Assembly: GCA_947464275.1 (NCBI GenBank)
Contig: CANHVU010000025.1
Coordinates: 1-49,374, forward strand
Origin: Bacteroidota bacterium
GTDB taxonomy: Bacteria > Bacteroidota > Bacteroidia > UKL13-3
Direction: 5' to 3'
DNA length: 49,374 nucleotides
How positions within the stretch are numbered: position 1 is the stretch's first letter; each line of letters opens with the position of its first letter. The translations under genes and the position numbers were made by a program. The notes below the pieces were generated by a model that had not been told where the DNA came from, did not search any database, and saw only the letters and a program-made list of their open reading frames with translations. Below, in pieces: positions 35,201 to 42,160 of the stretch.

Positions 35201-35428
35201 AAATTACGTTTACGCCCAGTATTAATGACGGCCTTTGTTGCTTCGTTAGGATTTTTTCCAATGGCATTAAGCAACGGAGCAGGAGCCGAAGTTCAACGCC
35301 CACTTGCTACAGTAGTAATTGGTGGTTTATTGGTTGCTACTTTTCTTACATTATTTGTTTTACCCATGCTGTATATTCTATTTGAAAAAGGGTTTGTTAA
35401 CAAATTGGCAATAAGCAATATGCAATAG
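32201..35428 (+). CDS. CusA/CzcA-family heavy-metal efflux RND pump
   Basis: A 1075-residue RND transporter that moves metal ions (Cu/Ag or Co/Zn/Cd type) out of the cell using the proton gradient. It has the usual twelve membrane helices and two large periplasmic loops. The N-terminus has VKQKLIIGLVIIGLI and LPIDAVPDITNNQVQI; helix 4 carries DFGLIVDGAVIIVEAV (about 401-416), with the proton-relay acidic residues. Family members have about 1040 residues; here a cytoplasmic loop after helix 4 (residues 422-463) is padded by repeat-encoded text (NNRQFAIGKK; ASSQLPAASSQ), and the C-terminal NKLAISNMQ is also repeat-derived. The precise metal cannot be read. It is the core of the 31730-39506 operon. 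Confidence 0.93.
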   Translation: MLNSIIAFSVKQKLIIGLVIIGLIGYGSYQLTKLPIDAVPDITNNQVQIITAVPSLGAADIERLITFPIEQANSNIPGIIELRSFSRFGLSLVTIVFNDETDVYWARQQVSERLQLVKDELPPGIGTPTLAPVTTGLGEIYQYTVTTQKGYENKYDLTELRTIQDWVIRRQLLSVQGVADVSSFGGKLKQYEIAINPAKLQSNNLTIADVFRALESNNQNTGGAYIEKQSTVLSIRSEGLIGSITDIQNIAIKNLPNGTPLFIKDVAEVKIGYAIRYGAVTYNGNGEVAGAVVMMLKGANSSDVIKSVKQRIELIKETLPEGVEIEPFLDRTKMVNNAIGTVEKNLIEGALIVVFVLVLFLGNFRAGLLVASVIPLSMLFAVILMNMFGVGGNLMSLGALDFGLIVDGAVIIVEAVMHVLISNNRQFAIGKKATESNELIQTNNNNQASSQLPAASSQYSQNQMDEQVTSSASKMMNSAVFGQIIILIVYLPIFTLQGIEGKMFKPMAQTVAFALFGAFVLSLTYIPMMSALFLSKKTSHKKNISSRMMDFLEFHYENLLSKVLLYKKLVLSLTLVFFAAAIFTLTTLGGEFIPALEEGDFAVETRVLTGSNLNVTTAATTKGEQILKAKFPEVIKVVSKIGSGEVPTDPMPIDAADMMIILKDKSEWTSAKTFDELAEKMTKELEGIPGVTFGFQYPVQMRFNELMTGAKQAVVCKIFGENLDTLAYYADKLGHLINSVDGAVDLYVEPVAGMPQIVINYNRALMAQYGLHIDNVNKIVNTAFAGQSTGIVYEGEKRFDLMVRMDNEQRKDISDVQNLLIPTVNGTQIPLSQIADVQIKDGPNQIQREDAKRRIIVGFNVRNRDVQSIVNELQEKVKTQINFPATYYVTYGGSFENLTAAKKRLSIAVPVSLLLILLLLYFAFGSLKHSLLIYTAIPLSAIGGIFALALRGLPFSISAGVGFIALFGVAVLNGIVLIAEFNRLKADGMSDLKEIVLKGTKLRLRPVLMTAFVASLGFFPMALSNGAGAEVQRPLATVVIGGLLVATFLTLFVLPMLYILFEKGFVNKLAISNMQ
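33469..33574 (+). repeat. Two repeat families inside the pump coding sequence
   Basis: CAATAGGCAATTTGCAATTG (33469-33488) belongs to the CAATAAGCAATTGGCAA family seen at 35403-36097. GCTAGCAGCCAGTTGCCAGC (33542-33561) and the following CAGCCAGCAGCCA belong to a CTGGCTGCTGGC family that recurs, inverted, at 38267-38300. Both are in frame and lie in one cytoplasmic loop. Confidence 0.7.
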
Positions 35429-35560
35429 ACAATATGCAATAGGCAATAGTCAAAAAGCAATATGCAATTAAAAATGAAAATAAGAAGAATAACCCAAAAA
35501 AATAGTCATGCTGTAAGCATCTCCTTTCCTTTCTTTTTACATGGCAATAAGCAATAATTA
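35403..35560. repeat. CAATAAGCAATATGC repeat tract after the pump gene
   Basis: About seven imperfect units of GGCAATAAGCAATATGCAAT run from within the last codons of the pump (35403) to about 35468, with a further unit at 35542-35556. The 18 bases AATTGGCAATAAGCAATA (35403-35420) have a perfect inverted copy at 36073-36090. The minus-strand frame through the tract (IAYC units) is not a gene. Confidence 0.8.
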
Positions 35561-35585
35561 AGTTAAAAATTATTAAATTTAAAAT

Positions 35586-35951
35586 ATGGCGGTTAGAGAT
35601 TTTAAAGAAACTACACTTTATAAAAAAGCATTCGATTTGGCTATGCAAATATTTCAATTAAGTAAGCAGTTTCCACCAGAAGAAAAATTTTCTTTAACAG
35701 ATCAAATAAGACGATCTTCAAGGAGTGTTTGTGCTAATTTAGCTGAGGCGTATAGGAAGAAAATTTATCCCGCTCATTTTGTTTCTAAATTAACAGATTG
35801 TGATGCAGAAAATTCTGAAACAGGGGTTTGGTTAGATTTTGCTTTTGCATCAAAGTACCTTAACGAAACAGATTACAAATTATTAATTGAAAAAAATACA
35901 GAGGTTGGTAAAATGATTCATCATATGATTAACAATCCTGAAAAATATTGA
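35586..35951 (+). CDS. S23/IVP-type four-helix-bundle protein
   Basis: A 121-residue protein of the family first seen in 23S rRNA intervening sequences (also related to Avd of diversity-generating retroelements). The hallmark DQIRRSSRSVCANLAEAYRK lies at about 38-57; the rest is predicted as four helices. No enzymatic function is known; related proteins form basic pentamers that may bind nucleic acid. Here it interrupts a metal-efflux operon, between the pump and the channel, three bases before the channel gene. It is flanked by inverted copies of a repeat. Compared with the copy at 44543, the segment after the hallmark is divergent. Confidence 0.85.
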   Translation: MAVRDFKETTLYKKAFDLAMQIFQLSKQFPPEEKFSLTDQIRRSSRSVCANLAEAYRKKIYPAHFVSKLTDCDAENSETGVWLDFAFASKYLNETDYKLLIEKNTEVGKMIHHMINNPEKY

Positions 35952-35954
35952 ACA

Positions 35955-37265
35955 ATGAAAGAAAGAAAAATTAATAAGCAACTTGCAATAAGCAATTTGC
36001 CATACAAAACTAATAAATTAACAAGACTAAAATTTAGCATTGCCAATTGCCAATTGTCAATTGCAATTTGCCTATTGCTTATTGCCAATTGCCAATTCGT
36101 TCTAGCGCAGCAAATAACTTTGCAAGTAGCAATTGATAGCGCATTAAGCAACAACTTAAACGTAAAAAACGAAAAGCTAAAAGCCGATTACCAGAAAAAG
36201 TTAATTCAAACGGGTGTTAATTTGCCACAAACCATGATAAATGGAGAATACGGACAAATAAATAGTGTTTATAATGATAACAGATTTGGTATTGCGCAAA
36301 GCCTTCAATTTCCAGCGGTTTATGTCCGTCAGAGAAATGCCTTAAAAGCACAATGGCAAAGTAGCTTAACCAATATTGCATTGAAAGAAACGGAACTTAA
36401 AAAACAAGTCAGACAAACGTTTTATCAATATTTATATTTAAAACAAAAGCAACAGTTATTACAAAGCAACGATAGTTTGTATGCCACATTTTTAAGTAAA
36501 TCAAATAGCAGGTTTAAAGCAGGCGAGAGCAATGTATTGGAACTTGCCACAGCCGAAAATCAGCGCACACAAATCAGCATACAGTTAAATCAATTAAACA
36601 CCGATTTAGAATTGGTTTTGATGCAGTTTCAGTTATTGTTAAATACCAACGCTAAATTAATTCCAAGCAATGATAATTTTAAAATAAACGAAGTGTTAAA
36701 ATTAGATAGCAATGAGGTTTTAAATCATCCAACAATAAAATTATTGGTGCAACAAAAACAAATTTCATTGTTAAATAAAAAAGTAGAGAAATCGCGCTTA
36801 TTGCCTGATTTAACCTTGGCTTACAACAACATGACCATGCAAGGAATTGGGGCTGATGATGTAAATTACACCACATCTACAAGGTTTCAGTCTGCACAAA
36901 TTGGTTTAGGAATTCCATTGTTTTTTGGAGCTAATAAAGCCAATATTGGAGCTTCAAAAGTAGCTATTTTAATGAGTGAAAATAGACTGCAAAACGAAAC
37001 CAATTTACTCAATAATGAATGGAGTAGAGCTAAGGCTATGTATCAATTAAATAACAATACCATCAATTTATTTGAAACCAAAACACTAAGCAATGCACAG
37101 TTAATTATTGAAACGGCTAACAAACAATTTGCTAATGGCGAAATCAATTATTTAGAATGGGTAATGCTTACCAACCAAGCTATTTTAATAAAAAATGAAT
37201 ATTTGAATAGCGTGAATAATTTGAACGAAAGTGTTATCCAAATTTTATATTTAAGCAATAAATAA
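35955..37265 (+). CDS. TolC-like outer-membrane efflux channel (CusC/CzcC type)
   Basis: A 436-residue outer-membrane efflux protein. The mature part begins QQITLQVAIDSALSNNLNVK (about 52-71) and consists of two repeats of long helices, with coiled-coil stretches near 145-230 and 330-420, as in TolC-family channels. It forms the outer-membrane exit for the CusA-type pump. The N-terminus is odd: residues 7-17 and the signal peptide h-region (28-50, SIANCQLSIAICLLLIANCQ) are encoded by the CAATAAGCAATTGGCAA repeat family, and the signal ends VLAQ near residue 52. It starts three bases after the S23 gene and ends one base before the CDF gene. Confidence 0.92.
   Translation: MKERKINKQLAISNLPYKTNKLTRLKFSIANCQLSIAICLLLIANCQFVLAQQITLQVAIDSALSNNLNVKNEKLKADYQKKLIQTGVNLPQTMINGEYGQINSVYNDNRFGIAQSLQFPAVYVRQRNALKAQWQSSLTNIALKETELKKQVRQTFYQYLYLKQKQQLLQSNDSLYATFLSKSNSRFKAGESNVLELATAENQRTQISIQLNQLNTDLELVLMQFQLLLNTNAKLIPSNDNFKINEVLKLDSNEVLNHPTIKLLVQQKQISLLNKKVEKSRLLPDLTLAYNNMTMQGIGADDVNYTTSTRFQSAQIGLGIPLFFGANKANIGASKVAILMSENRLQNETNLLNNEWSRAKAMYQLNNNTINLFETKTLSNAQLIIETANKQFANGEINYLEWVMLTNQAILIKNEYLNSVNNLNESVIQILYLSNK
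35972..36097. repeat. Inverted pair of repeat tracts at the start of the channel gene
   Basis: TAATAAGCAACTTGCAATAA (35973-35992), continuing to 36002, is in one orientation; the tract at 36038-36097 (ATTGCCAATTGCCAATTG and so on) is in the other. TATTGCTTATTGCC within it matches the inverted units near 35543 and 35403. The two tracts could pair in mRNA across the first 45 codons. Confidence 0.7.
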
Positions 37266-37266
37266 T

Positions 37267-38259
37267 ATGCAAAAAGATAAAGTAAACACCATTCAAATGC
37301 AGCAAATTTTAGTGGCTGTATCGGTGGTATTGTTTATTATGAAAATGGTGGCTTGGTGGTTAACTTCATCGGTAGCTATTTTAACCGATGCGCTTGAAAG
37401 TACCGTAAATGTAATTGCAGGTTTTATTGGCTTGTACAGCATTATTCTATCATCAAAACCTCGTGATAAAGAACATCCATACGGACACGGAAAAGTAGAG
37501 TTTATATCATCGGCTTTTGAAGGGTTATTAATAACTATTGCAGGTATCATTATCATTTTTGAGGCGGCAAATAATTTTGTAAATCCGCATGAATTAAAGC
37601 AATTAGATTGGGGTTTAATATTGGTTGGCATTACATCATTAATCAATTATTTTGTTGGTTATTTATGTGTACAAAAAGGAAAAAAAGAAAATTCACCTAT
37701 TTTAATAGCAAGTGGCAGTCATTTAAAATCAGATACCTATTCTACTTTAGGTTTGCTTCTTGGTATTGGGTTAATCATACTTACAGGCTATGCTTGGATT
37801 GATAGTTTAGCGGCCATCATTTTTGCATTTGTAATTATTTATACTGGCTATAAAATTATTCGCAAATCGCTTTCAGGCATGATGGACGAATCTGATGAAG
37901 AAATTATTGCTGAAATTGTGAAGGTGCTAAACGAACACAAAAACAATAATTGGATTGATGTACACAATATGCGCGTAATTAATTATGCCAATAACTACCA
38001 TATTGATTGCCATTTAACCGTTCCGTTTTATATCAATGTAAATCAAGCACACGATATTTTAGATACCTTAACCGATTTACTAAAAAAACATTTTAACAAC
38101 CGAGTTGAGTTTTTTATTCATATAGATGGTTGCTTATTTTCGCAGTGTAGCATTTGTAATATTCAAAGCTGTACTGTTCGTCAAAGCGCATTTGTAAAGC
38201 AAGTAGCATGGACTCATGAAAACATTTTATCAAACAAGAAACACATTTTAGAACAATGA
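37267..38259 (+). CDS. Cation diffusion facilitator (CDF) metal exporter
   Basis: A 330-residue CDF protein with six membrane helices (about 10-200) and a C-terminal cytoplasmic domain (about 205-330). It probably exports a divalent metal to the periplasm for the RND system. Aligned by eye to E. coli FieF/YiiP, the helix-2 metal pair D-x-x-x-D is replaced by E-x-x-x-N (in SVAILTDALESTVN, about 35-48), while helix 5 keeps H-x-x-x-D (SHLKSD). The loop motif HPYGHGKVE is intact. The C-terminus carries a Cys cluster, GCLFSQCSICNIQSC (about 290-304), unusual for simple CDFs. It overlaps the adaptor gene by four bases. Confidence 0.9.
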   Translation: MQKDKVNTIQMQQILVAVSVVLFIMKMVAWWLTSSVAILTDALESTVNVIAGFIGLYSIILSSKPRDKEHPYGHGKVEFISSAFEGLLITIAGIIIIFEAANNFVNPHELKQLDWGLILVGITSLINYFVGYLCVQKGKKENSPILIASGSHLKSDTYSTLGLLLGIGLIILTGYAWIDSLAAIIFAFVIIYTGYKIIRKSLSGMMDESDEEIIAEIVKVLNEHKNNNWIDVHNMRVINYANNYHIDCHLTVPFYINVNQAHDILDTLTDLLKKHFNNRVEFFIHIDGCLFSQCSICNIQSCTVRQSAFVKQVAWTHENILSNKKHILEQ

Positions 38260-39506
38260 AAAATCAGCAACTAGCTTCTGGCTTCTGGCCACTAGCCACT
38301 AAAATTAATATCAATTTATTTAAACGTCATTGCGATGACGCCAAAGCGTCAGAAGCAATTTCAAGCCAATCAAACTTTATAATAAAAACCATTTTATTAT
38401 TTGTAGTATCAACTTTTATTATTGCCTGCGGTAATAATAAAACAGAAGAAAAAACTGCGGAAACAGCTAATCCTGCAATGGTAAGTTTAACCAATGAGCA
38501 ACTAACTAATGCCAATGTGGTATTAGGTAAATTGGAGCAAAAGAGCATATCAAGTATTTTAAAAGTAAATGGAAAAATAGATGTGCCACCGCAAAACATG
38601 GTATCGGTAAGTGTGCCTTTGGGAGGATATTTAAAATCAACCAAACTATTACCAGGCATGCATGTAAACAAAGGCGAGGTAATTGCTGTAATGGAAGACC
38701 AACAATACATCCAATTGCAACAAGATTATTTATTGGCAAAAGCTAAACTAAATTTTATTCAAAATGAATACAACCGACAAAAGGAACTAAACCAAAGCAA
38801 AGCCAGTAGCGATAAGGTTTTTCAGCAAACCGAATCAGAGTTTATTTCTCAAAAAATTACTTTAAAATCATTGGCAGAAAAGCTAAAACTAATAGGGCTT
38901 AATCCTGAAACAGTAAACGAGAATACCATTTCAAAAAGTATTAATATTTACTCACCAATAAATGGATATGTAACCATGGTAAATGTAAATATTGGCAAAT
39001 ACACGCAGCCTAGCGAAGTGTTGTTTGAATTGGTAAATCCATCTGATATTCACTTGGCATTAACTATTTTTGAAAAGGATTTGGCACAAATAGAAATTGG
39101 ACAAAAATTGGTGGCTTATACCAACAATAAACCTAATGAAAAACATCCATGTGAGATTATTTTGGTGGGTCATTCGGTATCAAAAGATAGGATTACGGAA
39201 GTGCACTGCCACTTTTTAGATTATGATAAAACCTTGCTTCCAGGCATGTATATGAATGCCGAAATTGAACTAAAAAACAATAAAGCAAATACACTTCCTG
39301 TTGATGCCATTGTTAGGTTTGAAGGCAATCAATATGTGTTTGTGGCTATTGATAAAAACAATTTTGAAATGATGCCAGTTACAGTTGGTGCTACTGAAAA
39401 TGGTTTTATTGAAATATTAAATGTTAAAGATTTTGGTACCAAACAAATTGTAATTCAAGGAGCTTATAATCTTTTAATGACAAGTAAAAACAAAGCGGAG
39501 GAATAA
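38256..39506 (+). CDS. Periplasmic adaptor lipoprotein of the metal-efflux RND system
   Basis: A 416-residue HlyD/CusB-type membrane-fusion protein linking the pump to the channel. It has a biotinyl-lipoyl-like block (SVPLGGYLKSTKLLPGMHVNKGEVIAVMED, around 117-146), helical hairpin sequences (about 150-215), and beta-barrel regions. A lipobox Cys is at residue 58 (FIIACGN), but the signal is preceded by about 40 residues that are repeat-encoded (ASGFWPLATK; RHCDDAKASEAISSQ). No later in-frame ATG, GTG or TTG exists before the signal, so the start overlapping the CDF stop (ATGA) is used. It ends the operon; no local regulator is seen. Confidence 0.9.
   Translation: MKNQQLASGFWPLATKININLFKRHCDDAKASEAISSQSNFIIKTILLFVVSTFIIACGNNKTEEKTAETANPAMVSLTNEQLTNANVVLGKLEQKSISSILKVNGKIDVPPQNMVSVSVPLGGYLKSTKLLPGMHVNKGEVIAVMEDQQYIQLQQDYLLAKAKLNFIQNEYNRQKELNQSKASSDKVFQQTESEFISQKITLKSLAEKLKLIGLNPETVNENTISKSINIYSPINGYVTMVNVNIGKYTQPSEVLFELVNPSDIHLALTIFEKDLAQIEIGQKLVAYTNNKPNEKHPCEIILVGHSVSKDRITEVHCHFLDYDKTLLPGMYMNAEIELKNNKANTLPVDAIVRFEGNQYVFVAIDKNNFEMMPVTVGATENGFIEILNVKDFGTKQIVIQGAYNLLMTSKNKAEE
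38267..38355 (+). repeat. Repeat insertions inside the adaptor N-terminus
   Basis: ACTAGCTTCTGGCTTCTGGC (38270-38289) is a CTGGCTGCTGGC-family unit. From 38325, CGTCAT-TGCG-ATGACG forms a perfect hairpin and overlaps a second one, GACGC-CAAA-GCGTC (38337-38350). It reads through in frame as RHCDDAKASEAIS. Confidence 0.65.
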
Positions 39507-39540
39507 GTTAATAAATTATTGAAATAGTTAATTTGCTAAT

Positions 39541-40179
39541 ATGTGTTTTACCATTAAGCAGTCGAAAGAGCCAAAAGAATTGGAGCAGAGGTTCAAAGCT
39601 AAAAATAAGTTTAATCTAAATATTATAAGTGATAATATCAATGGGTTTACATTTCCTAAAACCTCCGTTATAAGTAATCAAAACCCCAATGAAATACAAT
39701 TATTTCATTGGGGTTTGCTACCTTCATTTACTCAAGATATGGGGTTTATCAAAAACACATTGAATGCTAAAATTGAAACTTTAGAAGAAAAGCCATCGTT
39801 TAAAAACAGTATTCAAAATAGGTGCTTAATAATAGCTGACGGATTTTATGAATGGCAATGGCTTGATAAAGCCGGAAAGAAAAAACAGAAATATTTAATT
39901 GAATTGCCTAATCAAGATTTGTTTTGTTTTGCAGGAATTTACAACCAATGGGTAAATAAATTAACAGGTGAAACCTTAAATACTTTTGCTATGCTTACCA
40001 CAGAAGCGAACCCATTAATGGCCGAAATTCACAATTCGAAAAAACGAATGCCCGTAATTTTAACTCCTCAAAACGAAAGTTTATGGCTAGCTGGAATTAA
40101 TAAAAATGATTTTGTAAAACCTGAGGTAACATTAAAAGCTGTTAAAATAAACGAGAGTAAAAATTACACTTTGTTTTAA
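39541..40179 (+). CDS. SRAP domain protein (YedK/HMCES type)
   Basis: A 212-residue SOS-response-associated peptidase. The catalytic Cys2 is exposed when Met1 is removed (MCFTI). Other family residues are present: the NAKIET Asn/Glu block (about 77-82), FYEWQW (about 102-107), and AEIHNSKKRMPVIL with the conserved His (about 161-174). YedK/HMCES proteins crosslink covalently to abasic sites in single-stranded DNA and protect them. It lies between the efflux operon and the convergent MerR regulator, close to photolyase, so a DNA-damage neighbourhood is plausible. No LexA-like site is obvious. Confidence 0.95.
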   Translation: MCFTIKQSKEPKELEQRFKAKNKFNLNIISDNINGFTFPKTSVISNQNPNEIQLFHWGLLPSFTQDMGFIKNTLNAKIETLEEKPSFKNSIQNRCLIIADGFYEWQWLDKAGKKKQKYLIELPNQDLFCFAGIYNQWVNKLTGETLNTFAMLTTEANPLMAEIHNSKKRMPVILTPQNESLWLAGINKNDFVKPEVTLKAVKINESKNYTLF

Positions 40180-40259
40180 TTTATTTACTAAACTAAAGTG
40201 ATTTTAAAACAGCGCTTTATAGGATAGGCAGGCGTTTGATATGAAAATGTTTAGCTGTA

Positions 40260-41168
40260 TTACCTACAGTTTCTTACGTATTCCGCAGAAATTCCATTGA
40301 TAAATTCAATAAAATCCTCTGCTTTTTTTAGTAAATGTACGTTTTGAGGTATTATTAAATCGGCCATTAAAAATTGATAGCCAGAAACCAATATTTGTGA
40401 GTGAGGCCAATTACTGCTTAAAAAATCAAGCATTTCTTGCATCGAAATTTTTAAATGAGCAATGGTAGCTGTAGTGTAAATATAATCAGGAGCCTCATTT
40501 TTAAAAGCATTTTTTAAATCTTCTAAAGGAACTTCTTGACCTAAGAAAATAACATCGTGGCCCCTAGAACGAATTACATAATTTGCAAATAAGAGACTTA
40601 ATGAGTGTGTTTCTGTTTCAGGTAAAAACAGCAAAAACTTCTTTTTACATTCTCCTTTATTTCCAATTTGACTATCGATAGAAGCAAACAGTTTTTGTTT
40701 AATTATATTAGTAACAAAATGCTCGTGCGATGGTTGAATAGAACCGATTTGCCAAAGTATTCCTACCTCCACTAAAAATGGTAAAAGTATTTTTATATAA
40801 GTTTCTTCTAAACCATATTCGGCTATGTAAATATTTAATTTACCATGAAAATCTACTTCATCAAACATCATCATGGATGAAATAAGATTTTTTATTTGAT
40901 TAGCAAATTCGCCTGTAGCAGTAGTAAGTTTTAGAACAGCTTCCGAAATTTCGGCTTCTGTCATTTTCGCAATTTCCGAAATTTTAAAATTATGCTCATT
41001 TAAAATACTGATGCTCAATAATAATTTTAAATCGTCATCATCATAATAACGTATATTGGTTTCAGTACGTTTTGGTTTAATAATTCCATATCGCTGCTCC
41101 CAAATGCGCAATGTGTGGCCTTTTATGCCAGTTAAGGATTCGATATCTTTGATTGAAAAATTAGCCAA
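40260..41168 (-). CDS. MerR-family regulator with B12-binding domain (CarH/LitR-like)
   Basis: A 302-residue transcription factor. Residues 1-75 form a MerR winged helix (FSIKDIESLTGIKGHTLRIW). Residues about 85-165 form the helical capping domain, with W139 and E149-H150 in the spacing W-x9-E-H, the signature that covers adenosylcobalamin in CarH and LitR. The Rossmann-like B12 domain (about 175-300) has ETETHSL, with His188 as possible lower ligand, although the usual Gly of D/E-x-H-x-x-G is Leu or Ser. CarH-type proteins repress light-protection genes in the dark and release DNA when light breaks the cobalt-carbon bond. The gene diverges from an epimerase-photolyase pair, which fits such a role. 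Confidence 0.9.
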   Translation of the reverse strand: MANFSIKDIESLTGIKGHTLRIWEQRYGIIKPKRTETNIRYYDDDDLKLLLSISILNEHNFKISEIAKMTEAEISEAVLKLTTATGEFANQIKNLISSMMMFDEVDFHGKLNIYIAEYGLEETYIKILLPFLVEVGILWQIGSIQPSHEHFVTNIIKQKLFASIDSQIGNKGECKKKFLLFLPETETHSLSLLFANYVIRSRGHDVIFLGQEVPLEDLKNAFKNEAPDYIYTTATIAHLKISMQEMLDFLSSNWPHSQILVSGYQFLMADLIIPQNVHLLKKAEDFIEFINGISAEYVRNCR

Positions 41169-41201
41169 TTTTTATATTGTGTTTTATTTTTACTATTTTT
41201 T

Positions 41202-41226
41202 AAACATTAATTGCTGCAATATGTTT
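41202..41226. promoter_or_regulatory. Candidate operator between the MerR gene and photolyase operon
   Basis: AAACAT (41202-41207) and ATGTTT (41221-41226) are inverted, with an inner ATTG (41210-41213) and CAAT (41217-41220), giving a near-palindrome of 25 bases. It lies 34 bases from the MerR start and 20 from the epimerase start. It is a plausible MerR-type site, but not proven. Confidence 0.45.
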
Positions 41227-41246
41227 CGATATTAAACAAAAAATGT

Positions 41247-42146
41247 ATGAAATACTTAATTTCAGGGGGAAGTGGACTAGTAGGAAAGGTTATTACCAAC
41301 AAAATTTTAGCTCAAAATGAGCAAGTTAATTGGCTAACAAGTTCAAAAAAAGAACAAAAAAATGTAAGCTGTTTTGGTTGGAATATTGATAAAAATGAAA
41401 TTGATAGCAATTGTTTTACTGATGTTGATGCCATCATTCACCTTGCAGGAGCAGGTGTTGCCGAAAAAAATTGGACAGAAAAACGTAAAAAAGAATTAAT
41501 TGATAGCAGAATAAAATCAACGCAACTACTTTTTGATTCGGTTAAAAATTTAGTAATTAAACCAAAAGTAATAGTGTCGGCCTCCGCCATTGGAATTTAT
41601 AAAAATCAAAATGATGTTTTATTAAATGAAGAAAGTGAACAAGGAACAGATTTTTTAGCCACTTTAACTAAAGATTGGGAAAATGTGGTTAATCGATTTG
41701 AAAGTATTGGTATAAGAGTCGTAAAGTTAAGAATAGGTATAGTTTTAAGTGCTGATGGGGGTTATTTACAAAAAGTGGCAGCTCCAGCCAAATGGGGCTT
41801 TGCTAGTGCTTTGGGTAATGGCAAAATGATAACTAGTTGGATTCATATTAATGATTTAGCAAACTTGTTTTTATACGTTACGAAAAGCGAAAACTTGAAT
41901 GGCGTTTACAATGCAGTGGCTCCAAATCCTGTTACCAATTACGAGATAACTAAACAAATAGCCAAAGCATTACATAGACCATTTTTTATGCCCAATGTTC
42001 CTGCTTTTGCTTTGAAATTAATTTTTGGAGAAATGGCTGCTGTCATTTTAATGAGTCAAAATATTTCGGCTAAAAAAACCATAAATGCAGGATTTAAATT
42101 TGAATTTGAAACCGTAGAACAAGCTTTGAACAATATTTACAAATAG
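41247..42146 (+). CDS. TIGR01777-family NAD(P)-dependent epimerase-like protein
   Basis: A 299-residue protein of the extended SDR type. It starts at the ATG at 41247 (MKYLISGGSGLVG), where the GxSGxxG motif follows directly; an upstream TTG at 41211 would place the operator inside the gene. Further signs are DAIIHLAGAGVAEKNWTEKRK, ELIDSRIKSTQ (about 86-96) and a C-terminal DUF1731 helical region ending in FEFETVEQALNNI. Members (YfcH, SDR39U1) have no settled substrate. It lies 14 bases upstream of the photolyase gene and is presumably cotranscribed. Confidence 0.9.
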   Translation: MKYLISGGSGLVGKVITNKILAQNEQVNWLTSSKKEQKNVSCFGWNIDKNEIDSNCFTDVDAIIHLAGAGVAEKNWTEKRKKELIDSRIKSTQLLFDSVKNLVIKPKVIVSASAIGIYKNQNDVLLNEESEQGTDFLATLTKDWENVVNRFESIGIRVVKLRIGIVLSADGGYLQKVAAPAKWGFASALGNGKMITSWIHINDLANLFLYVTKSENLNGVYNAVAPNPVTNYEITKQIAKALHRPFFMPNVPAFALKLIFGEMAAVILMSQNISAKKTINAGFKFEFETVEQALNNIYK

Positions 42147-42160
42147 TAATTAACTGAAAA

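Noticed and set aside
35397-35657. Minus-strand frame encoding repeated IAYC text
   Set aside because: It is only the translation of the CAATAAGCAATA tract and overlaps the S23 gene; no start context or conservation expected.
31070-39506. ECF sigma factor as the regulator of the metal-efflux operon
   Set aside because: A strong terminator separates them, the sigma factor resembles a general conserved group, and no shared promoter motif can be shown.
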